Positions 43,820 to 53,248 of a DNA stretch of 64,000 nt are shown piece after piece. The stretch is from Methanofollis liminatans DSM 4140. Its GTDB lineage: Archaea; Halobacteriota; Methanomicrobia; Methanomicrobiales; Methanofollaceae. A program made the translations under genes and the position numbers. The notes under the pieces were generated by a model. It worked only from the letters and a program-made list of their open reading frames with translations. It searched no databases and was not told the DNA's origin. Every line of letters starts with the position of its first letter. Position 1 is the stretch's first letter. Location of the stretch: positions 2,134,967 through 2,198,966 of the forward strand of contig NZ_CM001555.1 in NCBI RefSeq assembly GCF_000275865.1, read 5' to 3'.

Positions 43820-44005
43820 CCCATCCTTTTTTTTGTCTGCCTCTCTTTCTGCCATTGGCCGGCTGAAGACCATGGAAAAGATATATATGAGAGATATTTG
43901 GAAGGAACTAAATAGTGTGCCATTATAAACTTATCTACTTTGGCGATAGCGCCAAGGCGTCAATGAATCGTTCGCACGAACCACCCTTTTACACTGGGGG
44001 AAAAC

Positions 44006-45595
44006 ATGAATCTTAGACAACCGAATGCAAACGAAGCAGTCGGGACCTCCAACCGTTCCCGGAACGTCGTCCCGATGTCAGGCCTCTGCACGCGCTGTGT
44101 CGATGGCTGTAAGGGCAACTGTGATATCTGGCTCTCCGCCTTCCGCGGCCGCGAGGTCCTCTACCCCGGCCCCTTCGGCGAGATCACCGCCGGTGCCGAT
44201 AAGAACTACCCGATCGACTTCTCCCACTTAAACATCCAGGGCTATGCCGTGGGCGCCCGCGGCCTCCCCGAGGGCACCGAGATCGGACCGGACACGGCCG
44301 TCTTCTCCGCCGTCGACACCGAGACGGAGTACGGCTGGGACATCAAGGTCCCGATGCGCGTGCCGATCTTCACCGGTGCGCTCGGTTCGACCGAGATCGC
44401 CCGCGTGAACTGGGAGCACTTCGCCGTCGGCGCTGCGCTCTCCGGCATCACCCTGGTCTGCGGCGAGAACGTCTGCGGCATCGACCCGCAGCTCGAGCGC
44501 GACCACAACGGCAAGGTCTCGAAGTCTCCTGAGATGGACCGCCGCATCGAGACCTACAAGAAGTTCCACGAGGGCTACGGCGAACTTCTGGTCCAGATGA
44601 ACGTCGAGGACACCCGTCTTGGCACGGCCGAGTACGTCGCCTCCAAGCACAACCTGGAAACCATCGAGCTGAAGTGGGGCCAGGGTGCAAAGTGCATCGG
44701 CGGCGAGATCAAGGTGAAGTCCCTCGACCGCGCCCTTGAACTGAAGAAGAGAGGTTACATCGTCCTCCCCGACCCGACGAACCCGGCGATCCAGGAGGCC
44801 TACAAGGCCGGCGCGATCAAGGAGTTCGAGCGCCACTCCCGCCTCGGTTTCGTGACCGAGGACGGTTTCCTCGCCGAGGTCGACCGTCTCCGCGACATCG
44901 GCTTCAAGCGCGTCACCCTCAAGACCGGCGCCTACTCCATGAAAGAACTCGCCATGGCGATCAAGTACTCCTCCGAGGCGAAGATCGACCTGCTGACCAT
45001 CGACGGCGCACCGGGCGGCACCGGCATGAGCCCCTGGCCGATGATGGAAGAGTGGGGCATTCCGACCTTCTACATTGAGGCGCTCACCTACGAGTTCTGC
45101 GGGCGGTTAAAGGCGCGGGGCATCCGCACGCCCGATATCGCCATCGCCGGCGGCATCGCCGACGAGGCGAACGCCTTCAAAGTGCTCGCCATGGGCAGCC
45201 CGTACGTCAAGGCCGTCTGCATGGGCCGCGCCCTGATGATCCCGGGCATGGTCGGCAAGAACATCCAGAAGTGGCTCGACGCCGGCGAACTCCCCAAGAC
45301 CGTCTCGAAGTACGGCTCCACCGTCCAGGAGATCTTCGTCTGCTACGAGGAACTCAAGGAGAAGTACGGCGAGCGCATGTCCGAGATCCCGCTCGGAGCC
45401 ATTGCGCTGTACACCTACTCGCAGCGGTTCAAGACCGGCATGCAGCAGATCATGGCCGGGAGCAGGAACTTCAGCCTCGCCTCGGTCTCCAGGAACGACC
45501 TGATGGCCCTCACCCCCGAGGCCGCCGAGGTTTCCGGCATCCCGTACGTCATGGACGCGTTCCGCGAGGCCGCCGAGGATATCCTCGACGCCTGA
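44006..45595 (+). CDS. FMN-binding glutamate synthase-like protein (stand-alone)
   Basis: A 529-residue protein with the FMN/alpha-subunit central domain of glutamate synthase (IDGAPGGTGMSPWPMMEEWG; DIAIAGGIADEANAFK). It lacks the glutaminase and GXGXG parts. The N-terminal CTRCVDGCKGNCDIW has four closely spaced cysteines that could bind a cluster. Codon choice is highly biased, as in strongly expressed genes. It has its own AT-rich promoter region and a strong terminator. Such genes are widespread in methanogens with unproven reaction; glutamate synthesis is possible but not shown. No NrpR-type operator is found upstream. Confidence 0.85.
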   Translation: MNLRQPNANEAVGTSNRSRNVVPMSGLCTRCVDGCKGNCDIWLSAFRGREVLYPGPFGEITAGADKNYPIDFSHLNIQGYAVGARGLPEGTEIGPDTAVFSAVDTETEYGWDIKVPMRVPIFTGALGSTEIARVNWEHFAVGAALSGITLVCGENVCGIDPQLERDHNGKVSKSPEMDRRIETYKKFHEGYGELLVQMNVEDTRLGTAEYVASKHNLETIELKWGQGAKCIGGEIKVKSLDRALELKKRGYIVLPDPTNPAIQEAYKAGAIKEFERHSRLGFVTEDGFLAEVDRLRDIGFKRVTLKTGAYSMKELAMAIKYSSEAKIDLLTIDGAPGGTGMSPWPMMEEWGIPTFYIEALTYEFCGRLKARGIRTPDIAIAGGIADEANAFKVLAMGSPYVKAVCMGRALMIPGMVGKNIQKWLDAGELPKTVSKYGSTVQEIFVCYEELKEKYGERMSEIPLGAIALYTYSQRFKTGMQQIMAGSRNFSLASVSRNDLMALTPEAAEVSGIPYVMDAFREAAEDILDA

Positions 45596-45625
45596 ACGGA
45601 CAAATAACAACCAGCAACCGCGTCA

Positions 45626-45655
45626 GGCGTGCCTTTCCGGCACGCCGCTTTTTTA
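45626..45655 (+). terminator. Hairpin terminator of the stand-alone glutamate synthase-like gene
   Basis: GGCGTGCC-TTTCC-GGCACGCC (8-base perfect stem, 45626-45646), followed within two bases by a T6 run. This is the only classic stem-plus-T terminator recognised in the window. Confidence 0.8.
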
Positions 45656-45690
45656 TGCCCGCGCTCCCACCTCTATGCGGTGATGATGCG

Positions 45691-46434
45691 ATGCGCCGCC
45701 TGACATGGGAGATGCGTCTTGGAATATTTCTTGTCGCCGCTTCGGCGGTGATTTACACGGCGAAGTTTCTAGTCCTCGGGGACCCGGAGAATACCTATTA
45801 TTACGTCTTCAACGCCCTCGGTTTCCTGCCGATCAACGTGCTGCTCGTCACGGTCATCTTGAACCAGCTCCTCTCGGTGCGGGCGAAGCGCGAACGGCTT
45901 GAGAAGATGAACATGGTGATCGGGACGTTCTTTTCAGAGGTCGGGACGACCCTGCTGGTCAGGCTCTCTGACCGGGATCCGAACCTCCCGTCGATCAAGG
46001 AGGATCTCGTGGTCGGAAACGACTGGTCGGACGCCGATTTCGCCAGGGTCAGAACGCGCCTTGAGGGATATTCCTCGGGGGTTACAATCGATCCCGCAGA
46101 ACTGGTCGTGCTGAAGGAGTACCTGATGAAAAAACGCAATTTCCTTCTTCGCCTCCTGGAAAACCCGATGCTGCTGGAGCACGGGCCGTTCACCGAGGTG
46201 CTGAGGGCGGTCTTTCACCTCACCGACGAACTGGATCGGCGGGACGACCTCGCGGGCACCCCGGAGAGCGACCAGAAGCACCTTGCCGGCGACATCAACC
46301 GCGCCTACCGGCTGCTGGCGCTCGCGTGGCTGGACTACATGAAGTACCTCAAGAACAATTACCCGTACCTCTTCTCCCTCGCGATGCGGACCAATCCCTT
46401 CGACGAGACGGCCTCGCCGGTGGTGAAGGCCTAA
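45691..46434 (+). CDS. Membrane protein of unknown function
   Basis: 247 residues with two N-terminal membrane helices (LGIFLVAASAVIYTAKFLVL and YYVFNALGFLPINVLLVTVI), then a long soluble, mostly helical region rich in charged residues. It ends with a Tyr-rich patch (LDYMKYLKNNYPYLFSLAMR). No catalytic motif is seen. ATG 45691 is chosen because it precedes the first helix; ATG 45655 is in frame. The soluble part might be a scaffold. Not recognised. Confidence 0.65.
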   Translation: MRRLTWEMRLGIFLVAASAVIYTAKFLVLGDPENTYYYVFNALGFLPINVLLVTVILNQLLSVRAKRERLEKMNMVIGTFFSEVGTTLLVRLSDRDPNLPSIKEDLVVGNDWSDADFARVRTRLEGYSSGVTIDPAELVVLKEYLMKKRNFLLRLLENPMLLEHGPFTEVLRAVFHLTDELDRRDDLAGTPESDQKHLAGDINRAYRLLALAWLDYMKYLKNNYPYLFSLAMRTNPFDETASPVVKA

Positions 46435-46520
46435 GGTCCCCCTTTTTTTCGATTTTATGGCTCTGTCGAAATCCTCACGTTTCCGGATGCGAGCGTGATT
46501 CATTCGCCTTCCCCCATCTT

Positions 46521-47360
46521 CGCGCCGGGGGTTGCACCCCCGGACCCCCGCGTGCGATTGCCCCGAGTGTGCAGGGAGAGGCGAGGTGGAGAATCTATCG
46601 GTAAAAAAAGCGGGATGGGCGTGCCGGAATGGTTTGCCCATCCCCGCACCAATCGCATGTGCGGGGGGGTCGGGGGGCGGCCAGCCCCCCCGGGGGAGGC
46701 TGCTCGGTTTTCCAGAACTCTTACTCTCCAGGTACGAAGACACAATATAACGAATAGCAAAGTCCGCCTCTGCCCGGGGGTTGCACCCCCGGAGCGCCGC
46801 ATGCGATTGCCCCGGACGTGAGGATTCGGGCCGGGTGGAGTGTATCTCGATGAAAAATTATGGATAGGCGTGCTGGCGTGTTTTACCGTTCCCGCCTCTA
46901 TCGTATTTGCGGGGGGACCGGGGGGCAGCAGGCCCCCCGGGAGGAGGCTACTCGATTTTCCTGAACCCTTACTCTACAGATGCGAAGATGTGATGATTTT
47001 TCAGGGTGGAGGGGCCACCGCGCCGGGGGTCCTTACCCCCGGACCCCGCGTGCGATTGCCCCGGATATGAGGGGGTTCGAGCGGCGAATCTGCCGGAAAA
47101 AATCCTGATGGTCAGGCTGGCGTGGTTTGCCCGTCCCTGCCCTTATCGCATTCGCGGGGGGACCGGGGGGCGGCCAGCCCCCCGGGAGAGGCAGAACCAG
47201 ATTTCCCGTACGCTCACGCAACACGCGCCTCTGCCCGGGGGTTGCACCCGATTGGGGCGGATTGCCCATGACATGCAGGGAGGGGGAGGCCCGAGCATCT
47301 TTCGATGGGAAAATGCCGGATGGACATGCCGGCGCCGTTTGCCCGCCATCGCCCCGGAAC
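46521..47360 (+). repeat. Hairpin-repeat array B (three units and a partial fourth)
   Basis: Tandem units at 46521-46771, 46772-47019, 47020-47233 and a decayed copy from 47234. H1 hairpins (CCGGGGGT-loop-ACCCCCGG) lie at 46525-46543, 46774-46792 and 47023-47042. H2 hairpins (GGGGGGC-loop-GCCCCCC) lie at 46672-46690, 46920-46938 and 47165-47183. Loops vary (TGC, CCTT; GGCCA, AGCAG) while stems are kept. A GTGCGATTGCCCCG-like block follows H1 in each unit. 46924-47020 is nearly identical to 15283-15385 on the opposite strand (about four differences). No transposase, RNA gene or conserved reading frame accompanies it; 47361-47546 holds nothing recognised. Confidence 0.92.
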
Positions 47361-47546
47361 ATCCCCATAATGTGCGGCGACGGAAGGGCGCAAGGCAGGG
47401 GTGCCATGTCCGGAGCATTCTTCTCCGATGCAGGAGGAGATGATCTGCCTGCAGGCGATTGTGAGCGGCAGGAGACAAAAAAAGATGCAGGCCGGGCGTC
47501 AGGATCGGCCTTGCGCATTTGTACACTGGGGTGCGAGTGTCCTCTT

Positions 47547-47882
47547 CTAGATGCTCACCTCCTCGGTCCGGACCTTTGCGGCCATGTCCAGCGGCAGGAC
47601 GAAGACCTTGCCGTCGCCTATCCTGCCGGTCCGGGCCGCCTCCCTGATGATCTGGACGACGGTCTCGGCAAAGGTCGCCGAAACCGCCATCTCGATCCTG
47701 ATCTTCGGGATCAGGTCGACGGTCACCGGGCCGCCGCGGGACCGGAGGGCGATGCCCTTCTGCTCGCCCCGCCCCCGCACCTCGGAGACGGTCATTGCCG
47801 GGAAGCCCTTTTCCGCAAGGGCTTTTTCCACCTGTTCGAATTTTTCCGGGCGTATCACCGCGATGATCATCTTCATCATCAT
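47547..47882 (-). CDS. glnK: PII nitrogen regulatory protein (GlnK family), T-loop without tyrosine
   Basis: A 111-residue trimeric PII protein that senses ATP/ADP and 2-oxoglutarate and blocks the Amt channel. The fold is typical (IIAVIRPEKFEQVEKALAEK; GRIGDGKVFVLPL). The T-loop reads GEQKGIALRSRGGPVTVDLI; the position of the usual uridylylated Tyr is occupied by PVTV, so classic uridylylation is impossible. It follows the amt gene by 6 bases and probably shares its promoter. Confidence 0.93.
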   Translation of the reverse strand: MMMKMIIAVIRPEKFEQVEKALAEKGFPAMTVSEVRGRGEQKGIALRSRGGPVTVDLIPKIRIEMAVSATFAETVVQIIREAARTGRIGDGKVFVLPLDMAAKVRTEEVSI

Positions 47883-47888
47883 GCCACC

Positions 47889-49085
47889 TCACGTGTGGGC
47901 CGACTCCCCGTGCTGGGAGATGTCGAGGCCCACATATTCTTCGTCCTCGCTGACACGGAGGCCGAGCGTCCGGTCGACAATCCACGCGAGGGCGTAGGTC
48001 ATGCCGAAGGCGTAGACGAGCGCCGCACCGGCGTCGACGACCTGGATGACGAACTGGTCGACGTTGCCGTAGAGGAGACCGTCGACACCGCCGACCGCCG
48101 CCACCGCAAAGATCCCTGTTGCAATCGCTCCCCAGAGCCCGCCCATGCCGTGGACGGCCCAGGCGTCCAGGCTCTCGTCGAGGCCGCGGCTGAGGCGGAA
48201 GAGCATGGCGCCGTAGCAGAGCAGACCGGCAACCCCGCCGATGGCGATCGCCGAGACCGGGTCGACGAAGCCCGCCGCCGGGGTGATGGCGACCAGGCCG
48301 GCGATCGCACCCGAGATCATCCCGAGGGAGCTCGGTTTGCCGCGGTACCAGGAGGCGACAAGCCAGGCGATCGCACCCGCCGCCGCCGAGGTGTTGGTGA
48401 CCACGAAGGCGCTCGCCGCAAGACCGTTTGCCGCAAGGGCGCTGCCGGCGTTGAACCCGAACCAGCCGAACCAGAGCAGGGCGCCGCCGATGAGGGTCAG
48501 GGGGATGTTGTGCGGCTCCATCGTATAGGTGCCGAACCCGACCCGGCGCCCGATCACCAGCGCAAGGGCCAGGGCCCCGAAGCCCGAGGAGATGTGGACG
48601 ACCGTGCCGCCCGCGAAGTCCAGCGCACCGAGGGACGCCGCCCACCCGCCGCCCCACGCCCAGTGGGCGAGGGGATCGTAGACGAGGGTCGTCCAGAGCA
48701 GCCCGAAGACGATGAAGGAGCTGACCTTCACCCGCTCGGCCGCACCCGAGGTGACGATCGCAAGGGTCAGCCCGGCAAAGACGAGCTGGAAGACCATGAA
48801 GAGCAGGTCGGGGATCCCCTCGCCGTCCATGCCGACCCCTGCAAGGCCGAGGTAGTCGAGCCCGCCGATGAACCCGCCGATATCGGTGCCGAAGGCCAGG
48901 GAGTATCCAAAGAGGATCCACTGGAGGGAGACCACCGAGAAGGCGATGAAGGCGAGGGTGATCATGGCGATGATGTTCTTCCGCCGCACAAGGCCGCCGT
49001 AGAAGAGGCCCACGCCCGGCGTCATCAGCATGACCATCGCCGTGCAGATCAGGATGAAGGCGGTATCGCCGGCATCGATCGCCAT
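47889..49085 (-). CDS. amt: Ammonium transporter Amt
   Basis: A 398-residue, 11-helix ammonium channel. The start [33 protein letters not shown] holds the first helix and pore-entrance region. The twin-histidine elements [13 protein letters not shown] and [11 protein letters not shown] line the pore. The C-terminus [20 protein letters not shown] is the cytoplasmic tail used for GlnK control. ATG 49085 is preceded by the stop of a 104-codon gene one base away. Operon order: 104-codon gene, amt, glnK. Confidence 0.95.
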   Translation of the reverse strand: MAIDAGDTAFILICTAMVMLMTPGVGLFYGGLVRRKNIIAMITLAFIAFSVVSLQWILFGYSLAFGTDIGGFIGGLDYLGLAGVGMDGEGIPDLLFMVFQLVFAGLTLAIVTSGAAERVKVSSFIVFGLLWTTLVYDPLAHWAWGGGWAASLGALDFAGGTVVHISSGFGALALALVIGRRVGFGTYTMEPHNIPLTLIGGALLWFGWFGFNAGSALAANGLAASAFVVTNTSAAAGAIAWLVASWYRGKPSSLGMISGAIAGLVAITPAAGFVDPVSAIAIGGVAGLLCYGAMLFRLSRGLDESLDAWAVHGMGGLWGAIATGIFAVAAVGGVDGLLYGNVDQFVIQVVDAGAALVYAFGMTYALAWIVDRTLGLRVSEDEEYVGLDISQHGESAHT

Positions 49086-49086
49086 C

Positions 49087-49401
49087 TCAGATCACCCCGT
49101 GGCAGACGGCGCCATCGGTCGCCGCGTCCTCGACCATCGAGCCCTGCCAGAACCCCTCAGCCACCGCGGCCAGGGCGCGGCTCTCCGGGGTGCTGCCCTC
49201 AACCGCCTCGAGCCCTGCCGAGATCGCCGCTGCACGGCTCGTTTCCTGCCAGAACCGTTTGGCGACGGCGATTGTGGTGAGGCCGACGTATTCGGCGTCG
49301 TCACCCCGGGGCGCAGGGGAGAGGCTGCCGGGATCTCCGGCAGACTGGCTCCCCGCATACCGGGAGAACACATACCCTTCCGGGTGCATCGTTGTCACCA
49401 T
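49087..49401 (-). CDS. Hypothetical protein leading the amt-glnK operon
   Basis: 104 residues, no membrane segment, with [20 protein letters not shown] and the ending [16 protein letters not shown] do not recognise it. Reality is supported by position: ATG 49401 lies directly after a TATA box (about 49430-49441) and the GGAA-N6-TTCC operator, and the stop is one base from the amt start. If it were not translated, amt would have a leader of over 300 bases. Competing plus-strand frames here lack start signals. Confidence 0.6.
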   Translation of the reverse strand: MVTTMHPEGYVFSRYAGSQSAGDPGSLSPAPRGDDAEYVGLTTIAVAKRFWQETSRAAAISAGLEAVEGSTPESRALAAVAEGFWQGSMVEDAATDGAVCHGVI

Positions 49402-49413
49402 CGTAATCTGGAA

Positions 49414-49427
49414 GGAAGTTGACTTCC
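49414..49427. promoter_or_regulatory. NrpR-type operator (GGAA-N6-TTCC) upstream of the amt-glnK operon
   Basis: GGAAGTTGACTTCC: an exact match to the NrpR repressor consensus GGAA-N6-TTCC known from methanococci. It sits 13-26 bases before ATG 49401 and just after the minus-strand TATA element AATTAAATATGG, where binding would block transcription start. NrpR releases DNA when 2-oxoglutarate is high, that is under nitrogen limitation. Confidence 0.8.
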
Positions 49428-49449
49428 ACCATATTTAATTATTTCCAAA

Positions 49450-50655
49450 TTACATCTGGAGCGACTCCCCGTGCTGGGCGATGTCCAGCCCCACGTACTC
49501 CTCCTCCTCGCTCACCCGCAGCCCCATCACCCGGTCCACCCCCTTCGCAAGGAGATAGGTCATGCCGAAGGCATACGCCATGGCAGCGAGGGCGCAGACG
49601 ACCTGGACGAGGAGTTGCCCGGGGTTTCCGGCCAGGAGGCCAGCAGTTCCGCCGACCGCCGCCACGGCGAAGACGCCCGTGGCCACCGTCCCCCAGAGCC
49701 CGCCGACGCCGTGGACGGCCCAGGCGTCAAGGCTCTCGTCGAGGCTGCGTTTGATGCGCAGGAGCATCGCCCCATAGCAGAGGAGGCCGGCGACGGCCCC
49801 GATGGCAAGCGCCCCCATCGGGTCGACGAAGCTTGCGGCCGGCGTGATGGCGACGAGGCCGCCAATCGCCCCGGAGATCATCCCGAGCGAGCTCGGCCTG
49901 CCCCGGTACCAGGAGGCAAAGAGCCAGGCGAGCGCACCCGCGGCGGCCGCGGCGTTCGTGGTGACCAGGGCATTCGCCGCCGCACCGTTCGCAGAGAGCA
50001 CGCTCCCCGCGTTGAACCCGAACCACCCGAACCAGAGCAGGGCGCCGCCGATGAGAGTCATCGGGATGTTGTGCGGCTCCATCGAGTACATCCCGTAGCC
50101 TGCCCGCTTCCCGATCACCAGGCAGAGGGCGAGGGCCGCAAACCCCGAGCAGATCTCGACGGCCATACCGCCGGCGAGATCGAGCACGCCCATTGTCTGC
50201 GCCCATCCGCCGCCCCAGGCCCAGTGGGCGATCGGGTCGTAGACCAGGGTCGTCCAGAGCAGCCCGAAGACGATGAAGGAGCTGATCTTCACCCGCTCGG
50301 CCGCACCCGAGGTGACGATCGCAAGGGTCACCCCGGCGAAGGTGAGCTGGAACGCCATGAAGAGCAGACCAGGGATCCCCTCGCCATCCATCCCGACACC
50401 GGCGAGGCCGAGGTGGTCGAGGCCGCCGATCACCCCGCCGATATCGGTGCCGAAGACGAGGGTGTAGCCGACGAGCATCCACTGCACCGTGACGAGGGAG
50501 AAGGCGATGAAGGAGAGAGCGATCATCGAGATAATATTCTTACGCCTGACAAGGCCGCCGTAGAAGAGCCCGACGGCCGGGGTCATCAGCATCACCAGGG
50601 CGGTGCTGATGAACACGAATGCCGTGTCGCCCGCATCGATCGCTATGGTCCGCAC
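49450..50655 (-). CDS. amt: Ammonium transporter Amt (second copy)
   Basis: A 401-residue Amt closely related to the one at 47.9 kb ([28 protein letters not shown]-like tail; ending [17 protein letters not shown]). [21 protein letters not shown] replaces the VVHISSG segment of the first copy, so the first pore-His region is Glu-Ile-Cys here; the second, [11 protein letters not shown], is kept. The start is GTG 50655 because the family begins MAID and no ATG is present. No glnK follows it. Confidence 0.93.
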   Translation of the reverse strand: MRTIAIDAGDTAFVFISTALVMLMTPAVGLFYGGLVRRKNIISMIALSFIAFSLVTVQWMLVGYTLVFGTDIGGVIGGLDHLGLAGVGMDGEGIPGLLFMAFQLTFAGVTLAIVTSGAAERVKISSFIVFGLLWTTLVYDPIAHWAWGGGWAQTMGVLDLAGGMAVEICSGFAALALCLVIGKRAGYGMYSMEPHNIPMTLIGGALLWFGWFGFNAGSVLSANGAAANALVTTNAAAAAGALAWLFASWYRGRPSSLGMISGAIGGLVAITPAASFVDPMGALAIGAVAGLLCYGAMLLRIKRSLDESLDAWAVHGVGGLWGTVATGVFAVAAVGGTAGLLAGNPGQLLVQVVCALAAMAYAFGMTYLLAKGVDRVMGLRVSEEEEYVGLDIAQHGESLQM

Positions 50656-50722
50656 CCCCCGTGCGGCAGAGCGATGGCGGGCATGAAGTGTTTACCCATA
50701 TACATCAGTCCAAAAAAGGGAA

Positions 50723-50736
50723 GGAAAGATCCTTCA
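50723..50736. promoter_or_regulatory. Near-match NrpR operator (one mismatch) upstream of the second amt
   Basis: On the minus strand TGAAGGATCTTTCC, i.e. TGAA-N6-TTCC, one base off the consensus GGAA-N6-TTCC. It lies a few bases downstream of the TATA-like CTTTAAATCC (about 50741-50750), the same geometry as the perfect sites in this window. It may be a weaker site or may have lost function. Confidence 0.5.
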
Positions 50737-50767
50737 CCGGGATTTAAAGGCGCGGTTAGAAAAAAAT

Positions 50768-52096
50768 TTAGTACTTGGAAAGGTACTGGTCAAGTTCCCA
50801 GGGGTGGACCATCGTCCTGAAGGCGTCCCACTCCATCTCGGCGATCGTGTTAAGGTTCTCAACGATGTGAGGGCCGAGGGCGTTGCAGATGAGCTCGTCC
50901 GCCATGAGGGCGGCGTTCGACTCGTAGAGGCTGCCCGGCAGGGTGTCGATGCCGGCCGCCTTCCGCTCCTCGGCATTGAGCTTGAAGATGTTCCGGTCGG
51001 CGCTCGGGGGCGGGGTGATCCGGTTCTTCACGCCGTCCAGACCTGCCGCAAGGATGGCGGCGAAGGTGAGGTACGGGTTGCAGGTCGGGTCAGGGCTGCG
51101 GATCTCGACACGGGTGCTGTTGCCACGGGGTGCGGGCACACGGCAGAGGGCCGTCCTGTTCGAAGCGCTCCAGGACATGTAGACCGGGGCCTCATAGCCG
51201 GGGACGAGACGCTTGTACGAGTTGATCGTCGGGTTTGCGACCCTGGTGATGGCGCGGATGTGCTTCAAGATGCCGCCGATGAAGAACAGGGCGGTCTCCG
51301 AGAGCTGGAGGGGCGCGTCCGGGTCGTAGAAGGCATTCTTCCCGTCCTTGAAGAGGGAGCAGTTGGTGTGCATACCGCTCCCGTTGATCCCGTAGACCGG
51401 TTTCGCCATGAACGAGGCATGGAGCCCGTTGAGGAGGGCGATCGTCTTCGTGGCGAACTTGAAGGTGACGACATTGTCGGCGGTCTGGAGGGCCGAGCCG
51501 TACTTGAAGTCGATCTCGTGCTGGCTCTCGGCCACCTCGTGGTGGGAGGCCTCGATCTCAAAGCCCATCTCGGTCAGGGCGAGGACGATGTCCCGGCGGA
51601 CGTCCTCGGCGAGGTCGGTCGGGGCCAGGTCGAAGTAACCGCCGACGTCCTGGTACTGGGTGGTCGGCTCCCCGTCGCACATCTTGAAGAGGAAGAACTC
51701 GAGTTCAGGGCCGGTGTTGAAGGTGTAGCCCATCGATGCGGCCTCGGCAACGACCTTTTTCAGGGCGAAGCGGGGGTCGCCCTCGAAGGGCTTGCCGTTG
51801 GGCAGGTAGACATCGCAGATGAACCGTGCGACCTTGGCCTCCCCCTTCCTCCAGGGCAGGAGCGTGTAGGTGGAGATGTCGGGCTTGAGGACCATGTCCG
51901 ACTCTTCGATCCGGGCGAATCCCTCGATGGACGAGCCGTCAAAACCAATCCCGTCGGTCAGGGCCTTCTCGGCCTGGATGTGCGGGATCGCGACGTTTTT
52001 CGGGTGACCGGTCAGGTCCGAGAACTGAAGGCGAATGAACTTTACGCCGTCCGCCTTGATTCTTTCCAGCATTGCTGCAACCGCGTCTGCTGACAT
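50768..52096 (-). CDS. glnA: Glutamine synthetase, type I
   Basis: A 442-residue GlnA, which makes glutamine from glutamate, ammonia and ATP. Conserved parts: [18 protein letters not shown] (beta-grasp), the metal site [52 protein letters not shown] and [15 protein letters not shown]. The adenylylation-type Tyr segment is not present in the usual form (the C-terminal region reads [12 protein letters not shown]), so this is the I-alpha form. ATG 52096 immediately follows an NrpR-type operator. It is divergent from the glutamate synthase genes. Confidence 0.97.
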   Translation of the reverse strand: MSADAVAAMLERIKADGVKFIRLQFSDLTGHPKNVAIPHIQAEKALTDGIGFDGSSIEGFARIEESDMVLKPDISTYTLLPWRKGEAKVARFICDVYLPNGKPFEGDPRFALKKVVAEAASMGYTFNTGPELEFFLFKMCDGEPTTQYQDVGGYFDLAPTDLAEDVRRDIVLALTEMGFEIEASHHEVAESQHEIDFKYGSALQTADNVVTFKFATKTIALLNGLHASFMAKPVYGINGSGMHTNCSLFKDGKNAFYDPDAPLQLSETALFFIGGILKHIRAITRVANPTINSYKRLVPGYEAPVYMSWSASNRTALCRVPAPRGNSTRVEIRSPDPTCNPYLTFAAILAAGLDGVKNRITPPPSADRNIFKLNAEERKAAGIDTLPGSLYESNAALMADELICNALGPHIVENLNTIAEMEWDAFRTMVHPWELDQYLSKY

Positions 52097-52099
52097 AAC

Positions 52100-52113
52100 G
52101 GAAACATGTTTCC
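52100..52113. promoter_or_regulatory. NrpR-type operator (GGAA-N6-TTCC) upstream of glnA
   Basis: GGAAACATGTTTCC, a perfect palindrome fitting the NrpR consensus. It starts four bases from ATG 52096 and follows the minus-strand TATA element CATATATACTATT (about 52121-52133). It lies about 85 bases before the divergent glutamate synthase gene, which has its own TATA-like GGTTATATCTTA, so it chiefly controls glnA. Confidence 0.82.
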
Positions 52114-52198
52114 ACCCAATAGTATATATGATTACTGGTTATATCTTATTGGGTAAGACCGTATCCTATTCCTGAGATCAGGGAGCGGTGGAAATACT

Positions 52199-53248
52199 AT
52201 GTGTGGAATTATCAGTGTCGTCGATCGGGCCGGCAACCGGATGGACGGCTCAAAGATCAAACATGCGTTGTCCTTGATGGACGAACGCGGCAGCGGCGAG
52301 GGGGCCGGTTATGCGGCCTACGGCGTCTACCCCGAGTATGCGGACTGCTATGCACTCCACATATTTTTTGACAATATTGTCGAGACCAAGGGCGTGGTCG
52401 AGGCGCTGCTCCGGACCTGGGGGACGGTCGTGCATGACGAGGAGATCCCGACCTACGAGCAGCCGAACCTGAAGAAGATCCACACGCCGTGGCGGTATTT
52501 CTTCAAACCCGACGTTGCACTGATGAGCGGGACCTCCTCCCCCGAGGAGGACATCGTCACCTACCTGGTGATGAAGGTGAACACCACGGTGCCGGGTGCG
52601 CTGATCTACTCGTCCGGCAAGAACATCGGGGTCTTCAAGGCGGCCGGATGGCCCGAGGATGTCGCCGATTTCTACCGGATCCAGGACTACGAGGGCTATA
52701 TCTGGCTCGCCCACAACCGCTACCCGACGAACACGAAGGGCTGGTGGGGCGGCGCTCACCCCTTCAACCTCCTGGACTGGAGCGTGATCCACAACGGCGA
52801 GATCACCAGTTACGGCACCAACCGGCGGTACATCGAGAGCTTCGGCTACAAGTGCACGATGTTCACCGACACCGAGGTCGTCGCCTACCTGGTGGACCTG
52901 CTCGCCCGAAAGCACGGTCTCGACGAGGAGATGGCCGTCCGGGCGCTTGCGCCGCCGTTCTGGGACGAGATCGACGTGATGCCGGAGAAAGAGGCGACGC
53001 TGAACCGGGCGATCAGGCTCACCTACGGCTCGGCGATGATGAACGGGCCGTTCGCCATCGTGGTCGCCAACCACGACGGGATCGTCGGGTTCACCGACCG
53101 GATCAAACTCCGGCCCCTCATCGCCGCCGAGAAGGGCGACCGCCTCTACATCTCCTCCGAAGAAGCGGCGATCAGGCGCATGGAGCCCGAACTCGACCGC
53201 GTCTGGATGCCTCGCGCCGGCGAACCGGTCATCGGGAGGGTGTACTGA
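52199..53248 (+). CDS. gltB1: Glutamate synthase, glutaminase (GATase class II) subunit
   Basis: A 349-residue protein equal to the N-terminal glutaminase domain of bacterial GltB. The mature nucleophile is Cys2 ([12 protein letters not shown]). [19 protein letters not shown] and [16 protein letters not shown] match the domain. It releases ammonia from glutamine and channels it to the FMN subunit. The start follows GGAGCGGTGG. The stop overlaps the next start by one base (TGATG), the first link of a four-gene overlapping operon. Confidence 0.93.
   Translation: MCGIISVVDRAGNRMDGSKIKHALSLMDERGSGEGAGYAAYGVYPEYADCYALHIFFDNIVETKGVVEALLRTWGTVVHDEEIPTYEQPNLKKIHTPWRYFFKPDVALMSGTSSPEEDIVTYLVMKVNTTVPGALIYSSGKNIGVFKAAGWPEDVADFYRIQDYEGYIWLAHNRYPTNTKGWWGGAHPFNLLDWSVIHNGEITSYGTNRRYIESFGYKCTMFTDTEVVAYLVDLLARKHGLDEEMAVRALAPPFWDEIDVMPEKEATLNRAIRLTYGSAMMNGPFAIVVANHDGIVGFTDRIKLRPLIAAEKGDRLYISSEEAAIRRMEPELDRVWMPRAGEPVIGRVY

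Noticed and set aside
43820-44005. NrpR operator before the stand-alone glutamate synthase-like gene
   Set aside because: GGAAGGAAC is present but no TTCC at six-base spacing; the small GGCG-ATAG-CGCC palindrome is unrelated to that consensus.
46495-47443. Several open frames over repeat array B, giving Gly/Pro-rich proteins (GGSRPPGRRLL-like)
   Set aside because: They occur in any frame that lacks stops in GC-rich repeat, start at different points in each unit, and are not continuous across units. The similarity between them follows from DNA repeat identity.
47127-49280. A 717-codon plus-strand frame opposite amt and glnK
   Set aside because: Antisense to two well-supported genes; Asp/Arg/Gly-rich composition without motifs.
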